A program made the translations under genes and the position numbers. 64,000 nucleotides of DNA. Source: Pyronema omphalodes (Eukaryota > Ascomycota > Pezizomycetes > Pezizales > Pyronemataceae). This document shows positions 1 to 10,405 of this stretch, piece by piece. The stretch is taken from positions 1-64,000 of the forward strand of contig JAJJXM010000066.1 in the NCBI GenBank assembly GCA_024516155.1, in the 5' to 3' direction. The notes below the pieces were generated by a model. The model was not told where the DNA came from and did no database searches. It worked only from the letters and a program-made list of their open reading frames with translations. Position 1 is the first letter of the stretch; each line of letters opens with the position of its first letter.

Positions 1-1127
1 TTTTATTCCAAAAGCATTTCCCGGCAGAAGCAACTACGAAATCTATGACAAAGAACTACTGGCAATAGTTCGTTGTTTTGAGGAATGGCGTCCCCACTTG
101 GAGGGCTCCGCCTTCCCTATAAAAGTATTGACAGACCACAAGAATCTCCAATACTTTATGACGACAAAGCTGCTAAAACAGACGACAAGCACGCTGGTCC
201 GAATTCCTGTCTCGGTTCAACTTTGTGATCACCTATCGTCCGGGAACGTTGGGAGGAAAAACTGGACGCCCTGACAAGACGAGCCGCCGACCTCCCGGGA
301 GAGGGAGACGAAACGCATACTAGCGAATCAGCAAGCTGTTCTAAAGCCACAAAAACTTCCAATTGTGCATGACCCCCCCGCCATGAAACTTGCACCCTCC
401 GAAGTGGACCTCCTGTTTAAGGAGGGCTACAAGACAGATTCATTACCAAACCGAGTGTTGGGAATGCTGGAAGAGGGTACACAAATCTGTAAGGACATAT
501 CACTCGCCGATTGCTCCGTGTGGGAAACAGATTGTACTACCAAGACTGCCTCTATGTCCCCCGCGCTGGACAAACTACGATTGAAACTACTACAAGATCA
601 CCACGACCCCCCCACCATGGGACACCCGGGCCGTGCAAAGACTTTCGAACTCCTCGCCAGGAATTATTACTGGCCCTCGATGAGAAAAGATGTGGACCAA
701 TTCGTCCGAAATTGCCACACTTGTAAAAGAACAAAAGCTACCCGCCACACACCCTATGGAACCTTGAAACCCCTACCGGTCCCGCACCACCCGTGGCAGA
801 ATATATCTGTGGACTTTGTTACTGGACTACCGACATCAGAAGGCTTCGACGCAATATGTGCGATCGTTTGCCGACTCACGAAACAGAGGCACTTAGTGCC
901 CTGTCACTCCACGATAGACGCAGAAGGCTTCGCGCAACTCTTCCTGGAAAACGTATTCAAACTACACGGCCTGCCAGACACAGTAGTGTCCGACCGCGGT
1001 CCGCAATTTGTGGCCCATTTCTGGAAACACTTGGCAAATTGCATGGGTAACGAAATTGCCACGAGTACGGCCTTCCATCCCCAAACCGACGGCCAAACAG
1101 AGAGAATTAACGCGGTTACGGAGCAAT
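1..1127 (+). pseudogene. Gyp-A1 pol fragment: RNase H end and integrase, first part
   Basis: Positions 1-330 match the RT-RNase H region of Gyp-A2 (about 53770-54095), but reading shifts frame at A-runs where this copy has an extra base. From about 365 to 1127 the frame is open and shows the integrase zinc-binding region (HH...CHTCKRTKATRH) and the catalytic core, with the first acidic residue in SVDFVTGLP and the second in VVSDRGPQF, then TDGQTERINAV just before the break. The third catalytic position is close to the Hal-1 insertion point. The protein would insert cDNA into the genome. Because of the frameshifts I treat it as a relic. Confidence 0.88.
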
Positions 1128-1369
1128 TTATTTATTTATTTATTTATTTATTAACTCATACACGCATCCAACCGTAAGGTTATGGCGGAATCTACAGTAA
1201 ATACAAAATTAAAGAAACCCGGGTGTTAGGCCAAGCTCTCACTGGGTATGCCCCAGAGCTTGTCGTTAGGGTGTGGGGTTGTAGACCCCCAAGTCTCGTT
1301 GTGCTTTTGTTCGTCAAGCGTCGTCTGTTCCAGGAGCCCTGTACGCTCGGAGGGCCACCTCGCCGGGTC

Positions 1370-2041
1370 ACCCTCGATACGCGGCACACCACACGGCAAC
1401 GGCGACCCCCCCCCCTGCATTCTCAACAACGAGCACCGAAACCCCCGGTTTTCTCATCGGATTCGGATTCGCAGCACTCTGTTACCTTATTCTCTGAATT
1501 TTCAGGGGAATTCTACGTCGTTTTTGTTGACTTTTGTCGCAAAATCAGAGTTTTCACGAGTTCTGGCTTACCCCACCTCACGAAATGTCGCCAAAACAAC
1601 GACAGAACAACGCCCGACGATCGAAACGGTCCGAAAACGCGTACAATGTTCTAGCCGACCCTCCTCATGATGGACCCAACCCTATTTTTGATGGAGGAGA
1701 TGGAATAGTTGATGAAGTTGATGGAAACTTCGCTGGAAAACCCTTCCAGAGCGTGGTCTTGGCAGGATCACCAGTTCCTTCGGCTTCAACACACCAGCTA
1801 CAAGCGACAACTGAACACAGCCGGTTCAGTACCTACCGCCGCTTGTGTGTATCCGCGATTAATGAGGCAGTTGCAGCTGATGACACCTATGCCACCCTGG
1901 ATCAGCTGTTCCATGACAACTACGCCGAACTCAATGGAGATCTCGGCCTAACACCCGGGTTTCTTAATTTTGTATTTACTGTTGATTCCGCCATAACCTT
2001 ACGGTTGGATGCGTGTATGAGTTAATAAATAAATAAATAAA
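1370..2041 (+). mobile_element. Hal-2: 672-bp miniature derivative of the Hal family
   Basis: Flanked by the 13-bp TSD ACCTCGCCGGGTC (1357-1369 and 2042-2054). It keeps the 5' module from about 1385, the start of ORF1 (ATG at 1585) up to about 1950, and only the last ~88 bp of the 3' end (about 1954-2041: hairpin and AAAT-repeat tail). The middle ~1.3 kb is missing. About 15 bp at the extreme 5' end (1370-1384) match no other copy and may have been added during reverse transcription. A perfect TSD suggests the deleted form itself moved, rather than being deleted in place. Confidence 0.88.
1585..2025 (+). pseudogene. Hal-2 truncated ORF1
   Basis: Starts MSPKQRQNN like every Hal ORF1 and keeps about 120 residues of the N-terminal domain (through ...DNYAELNG). 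It then runs into the 3' UTR because of the internal deletion and stops at 2023-2025. The N-terminal conserved block and the hypervariable block are present; the coiled coil and basic C-terminus are gone. It is unlikely to be functional as a protein. Confidence 0.75.
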
Positions 2042-2146
2042 ACCTCGCCGGGTCGTTCCCCCATTTCCTCCACCCTTCCCCTGCCATTTTTAACCATTTT
2101 TCCGCCTTTATTTCCTCCACAAAGCAAAAACAAAACCAAAGAAAAG

Positions 2147-2644
2147 TTGAACAGCCGCCGGGCCACCTACGCCCCCACTCTCCTCTCCTCTCTCAACTCC
2201 TCCGCTGGTGTCTCCTGACTCTTTGCCCTTTGAGACACCCGGGCCAGCCCTGCCCCTCCTCTCCTCTCCTCTCTCCCCTTCTCCTTCCTTCTTCCTCAGC
2301 CTTCTCGTTGCTCCCCCTCGCCTCTCTCCCCTTCTTGTCGGTGGTGTTGTCAGTCCAAGATTGCCATTCCCCAGCACAATCTGGACGTTGATGCCTCCGC
2401 TCTTGACGACTTCTGCCCAAGTCTTCTTTGCAGAGGGGGTTGTCGTTCTGGGTCGGTGGGTATTCTTTCCCCTTCCACCATTCTTTGTTGTAGGGGTCTG
2501 TTTGGGTATCGCTGCCGTAGATGTCGTCTCCTTCGCTTTCGTCTTCTTCTTCTGTGTGGCCTTTGCCTCCACAGTCTTCCATCCGTCGGTCTCAGCAGGG
2601 GCAGTGCTTGGGGCGTCGGGTAGAGGTGTGTCCTGAGCAGATGG
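2147..2644 (-). pseudogene. Hal-1 ORF1, C-terminal part
   Basis: Continues the frame that ends at 13070 once LINE-B1 and one TSD copy are removed. It shows the family's TWAEVVKSGG block and the Arg/Gly/Glu-rich basic tail (RRGERRGG...). The usual TAA after GGPAAV is changed to CAA at 2147-2149, so reading runs 16 codons on to 2108. With that change and one extra proline codon near the start (MSPPKQ), the frame from 14029 is otherwise uninterrupted. Confidence 0.82.
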
Positions 2645-2673
2645 TTTGTTGTTTGTTGTTTGTTCTCTCATTA

Positions 2674-2702
2674 CTTGTTTGCAACCCGAAGGTTATGACA
2701 AG
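2674..2702 (-). promoter_or_regulatory. 3'-terminal hairpin of LINE-B1
   Basis: On the minus strand the outer strands are CTTGT and ACAAG, the inner strands AACC and GGTT, and the loop TTCG closes on a C-G pair (a UUCG tetraloop). It lies immediately upstream of the repetitive tail. By analogy with LINEs whose RT recognises a 3' stem-loop, it may be the RT-binding site; that role is inferred. Confidence 0.65.
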
Positions 2703-2860
2703 GGACAGATAAATACAAAAGAGAAGAAGAAAGAAATGTAAAAGCAAAAACCCAGTCTCCACCTCTACCAGTCTCCTCCTCTTGATCGTTGTGGTTGTGG
2801 GGTCTGTCCCCACTGTATACTACGGGGGTTTCTTGTCCAAGCGCGTCTGATGTTCCAAGT

Positions 2861-3693
2861 TTGTTTGTTTGTTTGTTCTCTCATTACTTGTTTGCAACCC
2901 GAAGGTTATGACAAGGGACAGATAAATACAAAAGAGAAGAAGAAAGAAATGTAAAAGCAAAAACCCAGTCTCCACCTCTACCAGTCTCCTCCTCTTGATC
3001 GTTGTGGTTGTGGGGTCTGTCCCCACTGTATACTTCGGGGGTTTCTTGTCCAAGCGCGTCTGATGTTCCAAGTGCCCTGCTTGCACAGAGGCCGCCTCGC
3101 CGGGCTCCTCCCTTTCCTCCTCCCTTCCCCTTCCCATGTTTAGCCATTTTACCGCCTTTGTTTCCTCCGCGTACAAAAGAAAAAGAAAACTCCCGTCGTC
3201 CTCCTCTGCCCCTTCCCCGCGCCCCTCTCTCTCCTTTCGCAACGCCTCGCACTCCTCCCGCCCTTCAACATAAGAAAAACATTGTCGCACCCAAACAAAG
3301 GAAAGTACAAAAGAAACTCGTCTGCCCTCTCTCGCCTGCCGTCCCCGTCATCTCCCTTCCCGTGCGCCATTCTACCATCCGTTCCCTTCTCACCCGCCGT
3401 ACCATAAAACAACTCCAACCCGTAAGAGAAACAATTGAAAGACACAGAAAAGAAAGCTCAAAACACCCGAACCCCAAGCAGACCCAAGCAACGACCCCAG
3501 CCCGATCCCACCACCTCGTGCCCGTTTCCTTTCACTCCGCCTATCCCTCTTCTACCTTCCCCTTCTGCTTGTCCCTTTTTTTTTTTTTTTTTTATTTTTT
3601 ACAAAACAGAAATCCTAAGTAAGAAAGCACTGCAAAATCAGCGCGCGCGAAAGTTCCTAAGGTACTGTGGTCAGTGTAGTCAGCGGTAGGGGT
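2861..3693 (-). other. LINE-B2 3' UTR
   Basis: No coding sequence supported. It holds the hairpin at 2887-2915 (outer CTTGT/ACAAG, inner AACC/GGTT, loop TTCG) next to the tail. A block around 3070-3180 is recognisably homologous to the 3' UTR of LINE-C1 and all Hal elements, with a shared CCCGGCGAGG-like core on the minus strand. A T-run of about 20 sits near 3577-3600. Confidence 0.75.
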
Positions 3694-6600
3694 CTATCCC
3701 CTTCTGCGAGGCTTCTCTAGCCGGGAGTGTGCCCAAGTCGAGGTAGCAACCTTGGTTGCAGAGATAAAGGTCGAAAGAGCCTTGGTGCCGGAGGGGGTGT
3801 CCAGAATGGTGTTTAGGTTGATCCGGGAGTGTTGTCGGAGTTTGAGGTCCTTCCTGAGTGTGGAGCGAGCGGCCTGGAAGTCGGGGCAGCTCAGGAGGAG
3901 GTGTCGAGGCGTCTGCGGTGGATGGATTGGGCAGCTGCAGCTGCGGGAGGGGTATGCGTCGGATGGAGGGTGGGCCAAGCAGTTGAGGAAGTACCCGTGG
4001 CCGGTGCGAAGACCCAGGATTGCAGTTGATATCCAGCGGGGGTTTTCGGTGTACGCAGTGTCCATTTTGCGGCGGTGTGTGGCGGCGTACGTGCGCGGTC
4101 AGGGGGAAGAGGTGAACCAGGTAGCCCAGTCTTCGGTGTACCTCTCTCGAGCGCGGCGGCGCAGCCAAGTGAGGGATATCGGTATTTGTCGGCGTGGTGG
4201 TACTGTTGTCGCCTGTCGGGCCAGTTCGTCGGCGGCTTCGTTTCCGGGGACTCTAGTGTGTCCTGGGACCCAGTGGATGGTAATTGAGGTACCGTAAGTG
4301 TGAAGGTCGTGAGCGGTGTTGTGGATGGCCCAGGCGAGCTCCTGGCCGGGGCCTCGACGGAGGTGAGAGGCTCGATGTATCGCGGCCTGGTTGTCGGTAA
4401 AAACGTGGATGTGTTTGTTGTATAGGTCGTTGCGTCGGATATGTTTCAGGCATGTCCGGAGTCCTTCGTGGATGGCCATAACTTCCGCGTCGAAGACTTC
4501 TGTTCTGTCGCCCATGGGCACTATGGAGTCGACAGGTCGTGGCAGCCCGTGGGGGATGGTGTATCCTGCGCCTGTTGTGCCGTCAAGTTGAGAGCCGTCC
4601 GTGTACAGTAGGATAGTATCCGATCGTTGGCGAAGGGCGTGGAGGAGCAGGAGGTGGTCGTCGGCAGCGTCAGCCTTCGGGGAGGAGGAGATGTCGATCG
4701 TTAATGTAGGGGCGAGGTCGTCGTCGGGGATGTTTTGGGAGGTGTCCTCGATTTCGGCGTTTGGTTGGACCCACGGGGAGAGGGTGCTGATGACGTGCAG
4801 GAGGCGGGACGGGGCCTGTCCTGGGATGTGCCACGGGTGGTCGTACTCGGTGTCCGGGTTGATGGAGGCATCATCGATACTCGGGGCGGGAAACGAGACG
4901 GGGCAGCGTGTGATGATAGGGTGCGAAGCGGGTAAGGTGAGGGTGCGCAGGGCGTATTTCCGCTGGCGGTTGTCAAGACGTATTGTGACGGGGGGGAGTG
5001 CTGATTCATTGTGGAGGGCCAGGATCGGAGTAGAGGTGAAAGCGTTGAGAATCCTGCGGAGGGCGGTGTTCTGTTGATTCTGGAGGGTGCGGGCAAGGTC
5101 TTTTTGTTGGTTCCACCATATCTCTGCGCCGTAGTCTGCTTTCGACTGGACACACGCCTGGTAGATTAGTCTTGTAGCAGCGGGGGACAGACCTGTTTCG
5201 TACCGTGCTAACCTACACAGTGCGTTTAGAGTTCTTTGCGCGGCGGTTACTCGTCTAGCTACATGTTTTCTAAAGTTAAGTTTCCTATCTAAATACAGGC
5301 CTATCCACCTCACGACGTCCTTCTCTCCTCCTTGTGTTCCCGGTGTGATAACTGTACCGTTCGGTAACTTAACTTTTTCCTCCTCAGTGATGCTATCGGT
5401 GCGTGCCCAGTGGAAATGCAGGAGCTCTGACTTGGCATCGTCAAATGCAACGGCGTTTGCGTCGGCCCACCGAAAGGCTGTTGTCGTGATGTTCTCAAGT
5501 GCGCGGGCGTTCGCTTTTCTGGTGCGTCCCTGGACGACTATCGCTACGTCGTCAATGTAGCTAGGTGTCCAGGCGTACGGGTGTACCTGTGCTAGTTCGT
5601 CGAATAATGGGCGGAGGTATAATAGGAAAAGTATGGGGGATGCAGGGGAACCTTGTGGGATGCCTGTCTGCACTGGGCGTTGCGTGTCAGTTCGCCCATC
5701 GAACGCTAGAGCGATCGTGCGATCTGCGAGGAAAGACTGGCACCACGATACTACTGGTCGCGGGCACCCAAGCTGTCGTAATGTTTGTTGGAGGCGGTCA
5801 GCAGAGACGTTGTCGAACGCTCCACGAACATCGAGGAAGAGGGCAGAGGTTAGCATTCCGTGAGATTTCCCAATCTCGACGTCGTGCACCAGCGCCATCG
5901 CCGCGTCAATTGCTGATCTCTGCGGGCGTCCACCTATTTGGTCTCTATGTAGTAAGTCGTGAGAGTCTGCCATCGTGCCTAGGCGAGTGGCCATTAGTTT
6001 TTCGAGGGTCTTCCCAAGGCAGTTTAGGAGCGCAATCGGACGGTATGCCTTTGGATTGCTGTAATCCGGCTTGTTGGGTTTGGCGATAATGACTGTGGTG
6101 GCCTGGCGCCAGCATCGCGGATGGTAGCCTACCGTCCCTAATGTGGCGTAGAGGTTGTTCATGTGTTCGGGGATGGCGAGGTATGCTTGGCGTAGGCAGG
6201 CGAATGTGAGCCCATCGGGTCCGGGCGCCTTCTTCGGCGAGGAGGAGAATATCGCTGTTTCTACCTCTGTCGGTGTGAAGGTTGTCCACTGCAACTCGCG
6301 GCGCGGGGGGAGGACGGACGGAGGCGGTGGTGGCGGCGGCGGGGGGAAACATCTTTTGGAAGGCCTCTACCTTTGCGTCGAAGGAGCTGCAGATTGTTTC
6401 TTGGCCGTTTATCATTGCGCGGAGGTTTGGAGTTAGCTGAGCACGCCGAGGGTTGGTGTACCTAAACGCCTGCCACACATCGGGTCCTTCGGCTTGGGAA
6501 AGATATTCCTTCCACTTTGCATCTTTCGCCGTTCGAATGGTTCTGTGGTATTCGTTTCGGTGTTGTTTGTAGTTTAGGTGGGATCTATCGTCACGTTTGC

Positions 6601-7614
6601 GTTTCCACTTACGTCTTGCTTTGGTCATCTTTTTCCTTGCCTCGGTGACTTCTGCGGTCCACCATCTTTTCGATTGTGGGGTCACTTGTAGTACGGGGGT
6701 GGACGTAGTCGCGGCATTAAGGATGGCATCACGTATTGACTCCGCCCACGCATCGAGGTTGTCTGTGGTAGGGTGGTTGCGGTATTGTGTCCATGATGGT
6801 GTGAGGGCTAAGCACGAGGCACGGAGGGTTTCGGTGAAGAGCTCCCAATCCGTCTTTTTCCAATTCAGTCGGTTTGTTGGGGGGGTTGTTTCAGCGTCTG
6901 GGTGGGTTGTGAGCACTTCGAAACGTACGACTTCATGGTCAGATCCCGTAGCGTTGTCGTCGTCAATGGCCCAGTTGATTGTTTCCTCTGCCATGTGGGG
7001 CGATGCTAGGGTCAGGTCGAGGACGGAAGAACTGCGGCCTTGGTTGTAGTAGTAGGTGGGGATGTCAGGGACGGACACGAGGGTCCAGTCTCGTTGTTCG
7101 ATGAGGTCAACTATTTCGGTGGCGCGGGTGGGGGAACGTGTGGAGGAGTTCCACAGGGCATGGTGAGCGTTGAGGTCACCTGTGAGGATGCACCTGCGGG
7201 GGAGGGGGAGGGGGGTGAGGGCTCTCGGGATGGTATAAATATTGCTTTCGGGGTGTTTTTCGTTGTATATATTAAAAGAAAGAAAGAAGGAATCAAGTCA
7301 GTGCCTACCTCAAGGACCTGGAGGTCAGGATCCGCGCATATATCGGTGCGTTGAGAAACCCTGAGGTATGGGTTTGTCCTGGTCACATAGGCGGCTGTTC
7401 TGTTGGTGGTTCTATCTCCACGCGGTGGCAAGACCAGTGTGAAAGATGGGTGTGTGGTGGCGTATGTTATGTCGGTTATGTGAATTTCTTGTATTAGGAT
7501 TATGTCGGCTGTGTTGTGTGCGCTATGCAGCAGCGCATCGAGTGCTGATCGTTGTCGGTTCACGTTGTGGGAGACGATCCGTATGGTTGCTGCCAGTCTG
7601 TTGTAGCTAGACAT
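3694..7614 (-). pseudogene. LINE-B2 ORF2: endonuclease-RT-RNase H polyprotein, broken
   Basis: About 1,307 codons. Order: AP-type endonuclease (SHNVN, IQEI, then TGSDHEVV), RT (FLDVRGAFDNV, GIPQGSPASPILF, YIDDVAIV), RNase H (LYTDGSQLDG, DAEVMAIHEGL, FTDNQAAI, HWVPGHTRVPGN) and a C-terminal zinc-like CSCPIHPP...LSCP. Three lesions: a one-base loss near 7270 (after FFLL), a frame change in the GCC-rich linker near 6340, and CGA to TGA at about 4099-4101, where LINE-B1 still encodes Arg. The start ATG overlaps the ORF1 stop by 8 nt. The protein would nick DNA and copy the element RNA at the target. Confidence 0.92.
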
Positions 7615-9316
7615 GGGCGTTCATCTCAGTGTCTCTGTCGGCTGGGCTGGGTGGGGCGGCGGCGGGGTTTTGTGACGTTGTCCAGGCTTCTTTGAATATG
7701 CGGATGCGTACGGGGCACTGCTTGCTGAAGCCTGGGTGGTCGAGGTCGGGGAGGTTGGCGTCCGCGCAGTTTTTGCAATGGTATCTAGTGTGCTCACAAC
7801 TCTTACCTTTGCTTTGGGGGCAGTCATTGCAGGCGTGGTCGTCCGTGGGGTGGTTCTGGCCGCAGATGCCGCAGGTGGGGCCTTGCGGTCCAGTGCAGTT
7901 GGTGTAGTGGTGGCCAAAGAGCAAGCATCGCCGACACTGGTCTGTCCGTCGGGCAGAGTGGTACTCGGTGACTCTTCGGGGCTCGAAGAGTACCATGACT
8001 CGTTTGCGCTTCAGGAGTGCGAGCTCTTCGGCGGTACGTACCGCAATAACCACACTGGATGCTTCCTTGCCCACACGTTTCTCCGCGGTCGTCATATATC
8101 GGGGGGGTTGTGCCAGGGTGACATGTCCGTTGCTGCGTTCGATCTCCTCTTGGAGGAGGCGCATTCCGTCGGGGGAGTCGGGGTATTGGCTCGTGGGGAT
8201 TCCATGAACTGCGAGCTTATACCACCGCTCGTTCAGGCGGGGTGCGGCGATGGAGGTGTTGACCTGTTGCGTCGCTGTGTGTATGGTCCCTAGGTTCTTG
8301 GTCAGCTCGGATTCAGTGGTGCCGTCTGTCATGGTCACGATGAGGTTTCCTGTTGAGGCTTGTCTGATCGTGGCGACAGCCATGTGAGGCGGCGCCTGCG
8401 TCTGGGTGAGTGCAGCGTTGATTGCTCTTCCCAGTTGGGCTTTGGTATTGACGTCGATTTCCGCAGGGTGTGGGATGGGTATCATGATGGACTGGGGGGG
8501 GGTGCGTTGGCGTCGGGGGTGCGGTTTTGCGGGGGGGTTGCTTTTGGGGGCGTGGGCGGGGAAGGAGAGGTCAGCGACGGTTGTGCCGGAGGTCCACGGC
8601 TGGTGAGTGGTCGTGGGGGGGTTGTGGCGGCGAGTAGTGGTGGAGGTCGGTATGGCGATGTTGTGGTGGCGAAGGGCATTTTCCAGGAGTCGGCATCGTT
8701 CTTTCCAGTATTGGAGGTCGTCGGGGGGTGAGTTGGCGGCGGTCGTTTGTTCGGGGTGGGGTTGACGTTGGGGCTGTGTCGGAGGGGGCGGGCTGGGTTT
8801 TGTGATTTTGTCGAGTCTTTTGTTGATGGTGTCGATGGAATGGATAATAGGTCGTAGCGCGTCGTTGGTGTTTTTCGAAATCATAGCGGCGATGGCTGAG
8901 AGGAGGTTGTTGTCGGGCTGAGGCTGGGGGTTGGGGTTGACGTCGGAAGCAGTTATTGCGTGCTGGCTGTCGTTGAGGTTTAGGTCAGAGTCGGATTCGG
9001 TGTCGGTGTCGGGGCAGCTGTCGGTGTCCATAGCGGTCGGCATTGTTTCGACGGGGGTCCCATCGAGGTTCACGTGGGTGTTTGTTTTCGGTCGGGTAAC
9101 ATTTTTGCGGAGGAGGTCGAGGTCACGTCTAGAGGCGGATTTTTTGGCGGGGGGTTTGGTGACTTTTCCGGAGACGGTCGTTGTCTTCTTAGAGGTCGCG
9201 ATGGCGGAGGAGCCAGCGTGCGGGGCGTTGACTCGGGAAAGCTCATCGGGGCTAAAAATATTCTCGGGTACCTGCATACGCGAGGGCGTGGCGGGGATGG
9301 GTGCGTTAGCGTCCAT
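7607..9316 (-). CDS. LINE-B2 ORF1 protein (zinc-knuckle RNA-binding, gag-like)
   Basis: 569 residues, starts with a normal ATG (MDANAPIPATP) and is uninterrupted. The N-terminal half is acidic, then Pro/Gln/His-rich. The conserved core begins around WYKLAVHGIPT, and the C-terminal part (about 460-545) carries several Cys/His clusters: CRRCLLFGHHYTNC, CGICGQNHPTDDHAC, then CX6-7CX2C-type spacing. Such ORF1 proteins coat element RNA in fungal and insect LINEs. The last codons overlap the ORF2 start in ATGTCTAG. Homologous to the LINE-C1 and LINE-D ORF1 proteins. Confidence 0.9.
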   Translation of the reverse strand: MDANAPIPATPSRMQVPENIFSPDELSRVNAPHAGSSAIATSKKTTTVSGKVTKPPAKKSASRRDLDLLRKNVTRPKTNTHVNLDGTPVETMPTAMDTDSCPDTDTESDSDLNLNDSQHAITASDVNPNPQPQPDNNLLSAIAAMISKNTNDALRPIIHSIDTINKRLDKITKPSPPPPTQPQRQPHPEQTTAANSPPDDLQYWKERCRLLENALRHHNIAIPTSTTTRRHNPPTTTHQPWTSGTTVADLSFPAHAPKSNPPAKPHPRRQRTPPQSIMIPIPHPAEIDVNTKAQLGRAINAALTQTQAPPHMAVATIRQASTGNLIVTMTDGTTESELTKNLGTIHTATQQVNTSIAAPRLNERWYKLAVHGIPTSQYPDSPDGMRLLQEEIERSNGHVTLAQPPRYMTTAEKRVGKEASSVVIAVRTAEELALLKRKRVMVLFEPRRVTEYHSARRTDQCRRCLLFGHHYTNCTGPQGPTCGICGQNHPTDDHACNDCPQSKGKSCEHTRYHCKNCADANLPDLDHPGFSKQCPVRIRIFKEAWTTSQNPAAAPPSPADRDTEMNAHV

Positions 9317-9750
9317 CGCTTAACCGGTGGTACGGTAAGCGATGGCGAAGAGTCACGTGAGGAGGCTCTTGCTAAGTGAGCACGAAAATTTTTCGCGAGG
9401 AAAGGGGTCCGGAGGGGGGAAAATTTGGGGGATCACCACAACCAGTGCTGCTGGTGGGGGGGGAATTTGGGGGGGGGGGGGATTTCGGTATGCCGAAACC
9501 GAAAATAAGGTTGGTTTGATGATTGGGGGGCGGGTGGTGGAGCGGCGTTGATGAAAGTGCCCGGAATCCGGCCCGGAGGTCCCAAAATCGCGTTTTTCCG
9601 CTGAATCTCAACGGTAAACGGTAGTTGGGTTCCGAAAATCGGGATTCGGGGTAATTCCGAGGTAAGAAATCGATTGCCGATTCGAAAATCGGGGAAATTG
9701 TTGTTGTTGTCGCAAATGCAGGGGGGGGTCAGCGGTTGCTGTGTGGTGTC
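9317..9750 (-). promoter_or_regulatory. LINE-B2 5' UTR with 5' C-run module
   Basis: No gene. The extreme 5' end on the minus strand reads GACACCACACAGCAACC, then a run of eight C, then TGCAT and a CAACAACAA tract. The same order occurs at the 5' ends of LINE-C1 and all 5'-complete Hal elements. In LINEs the 5' UTR holds the internal promoter; I infer that role. Confidence 0.6.
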
Positions 9751-9767
9751 CGTCTGATGTTCCAAGT

Positions 9768-10405
9768 GCCCTGCTTGCACAGAGGCCGCCTCGCCGGGCT
9801 CCTCCCTTTCCTCCTCCCTTCCCCGTCCCATGTTTAGCCATTTTACCGCCTTTGTTTCCTCCGCGTACAAAAGAAAAAGAAAAGGAAAAAGAAAAACTCC
9901 CGTCGTCCTCCTCTGCCCCTTCCCCGCGCCCCTCTCTCTCCTTTCGCAACTCCTCGCACTCCTCCCGCCCTTCGAACATAAGAAAAACATTGTCGCACCC
10001 AAACAAAGGAAAGTACAAAAGAAACTCGTCTGCCCTCTCTCGCCTGCCGTCCCCGTCATCGCCCTTTCCGTGCACCATTCCACCATCCGTGCCCTTCTCA
10101 CTCGCCGTACCATAAAACAACTCCAACCCGTAAGACAAACAATTGAAAGACAAAGAAAAGAAAACTCAAAACACCCGAACCCCAAGCAGACCCAAGCAAC
10201 GACCCCAGCCCGATCCCGTCACCGCGTGCCCGTTCCCTTTCTCACCGTCTATCCCTCTTCTACCTTCCCCTCTTTCTTGTCCCCCTTTTTTTTTTTTTTT
10301 TTTTTTTTTTAAACAAAACAGAAATCCTAAGTAAGAAAACACTGCAAAATCAGCGCGCGCGAAAGTTCCTAAGGTACTGTGGTCAGTGTAGTCAGCGGTA
10401 GGGGT
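9768..10405 (-). other. LINE-B1 3' UTR, upstream part
   Basis: Homologous to 3068-3693 of LINE-B2, with a T-run of about 22 near 10290-10310. No coding sequence supported. It links the ORF2 stop of LINE-B1 (10406) to its 3' end, which lies at 2645-2860 on the far side of LINE-B2. Confidence 0.8.

Larger units (their letters stand above)
2861..9750 (-). mobile_element. LINE-B2: full-length Tad1-like LINE, 6.9 kb
   Basis: Flanked by a perfect 17-bp TSD CGTCTGATGTTCCAAGT (2844-2860 and 9751-9767). It has a 5' C-run module, a 433-bp 5' UTR, ORF1 (9316-7607), ORF2 (7614-3694), a 3' UTR of about 830 bp with a long poly-T stretch on the plus strand near 3580, and a 3' hairpin (2887-2915) followed by a repeat tail. 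ORF1 is intact and ORF2 is broken. It shares its 3' 700 bp with LINE-B1 and its last ~250 bp with Hal-8. Confidence 0.94.

Noticed and set aside
2208..2636. Long open frames antisense to Hal ORF1 (also at 46312-46779, 50076-50543 and others)
   Set aside because: They are the mirror of the G+C-rich Hal coding strand: Pro/Ser/Phe-rich, without motifs, and recur wherever Hal does.
2861..2900. CRISPR-like or telomeric repeats in the TTTG/TTTA/AAAC tracts
   Set aside because: They are short 4-bp tails at LINE and Hal 3' ends, directly next to TSDs.
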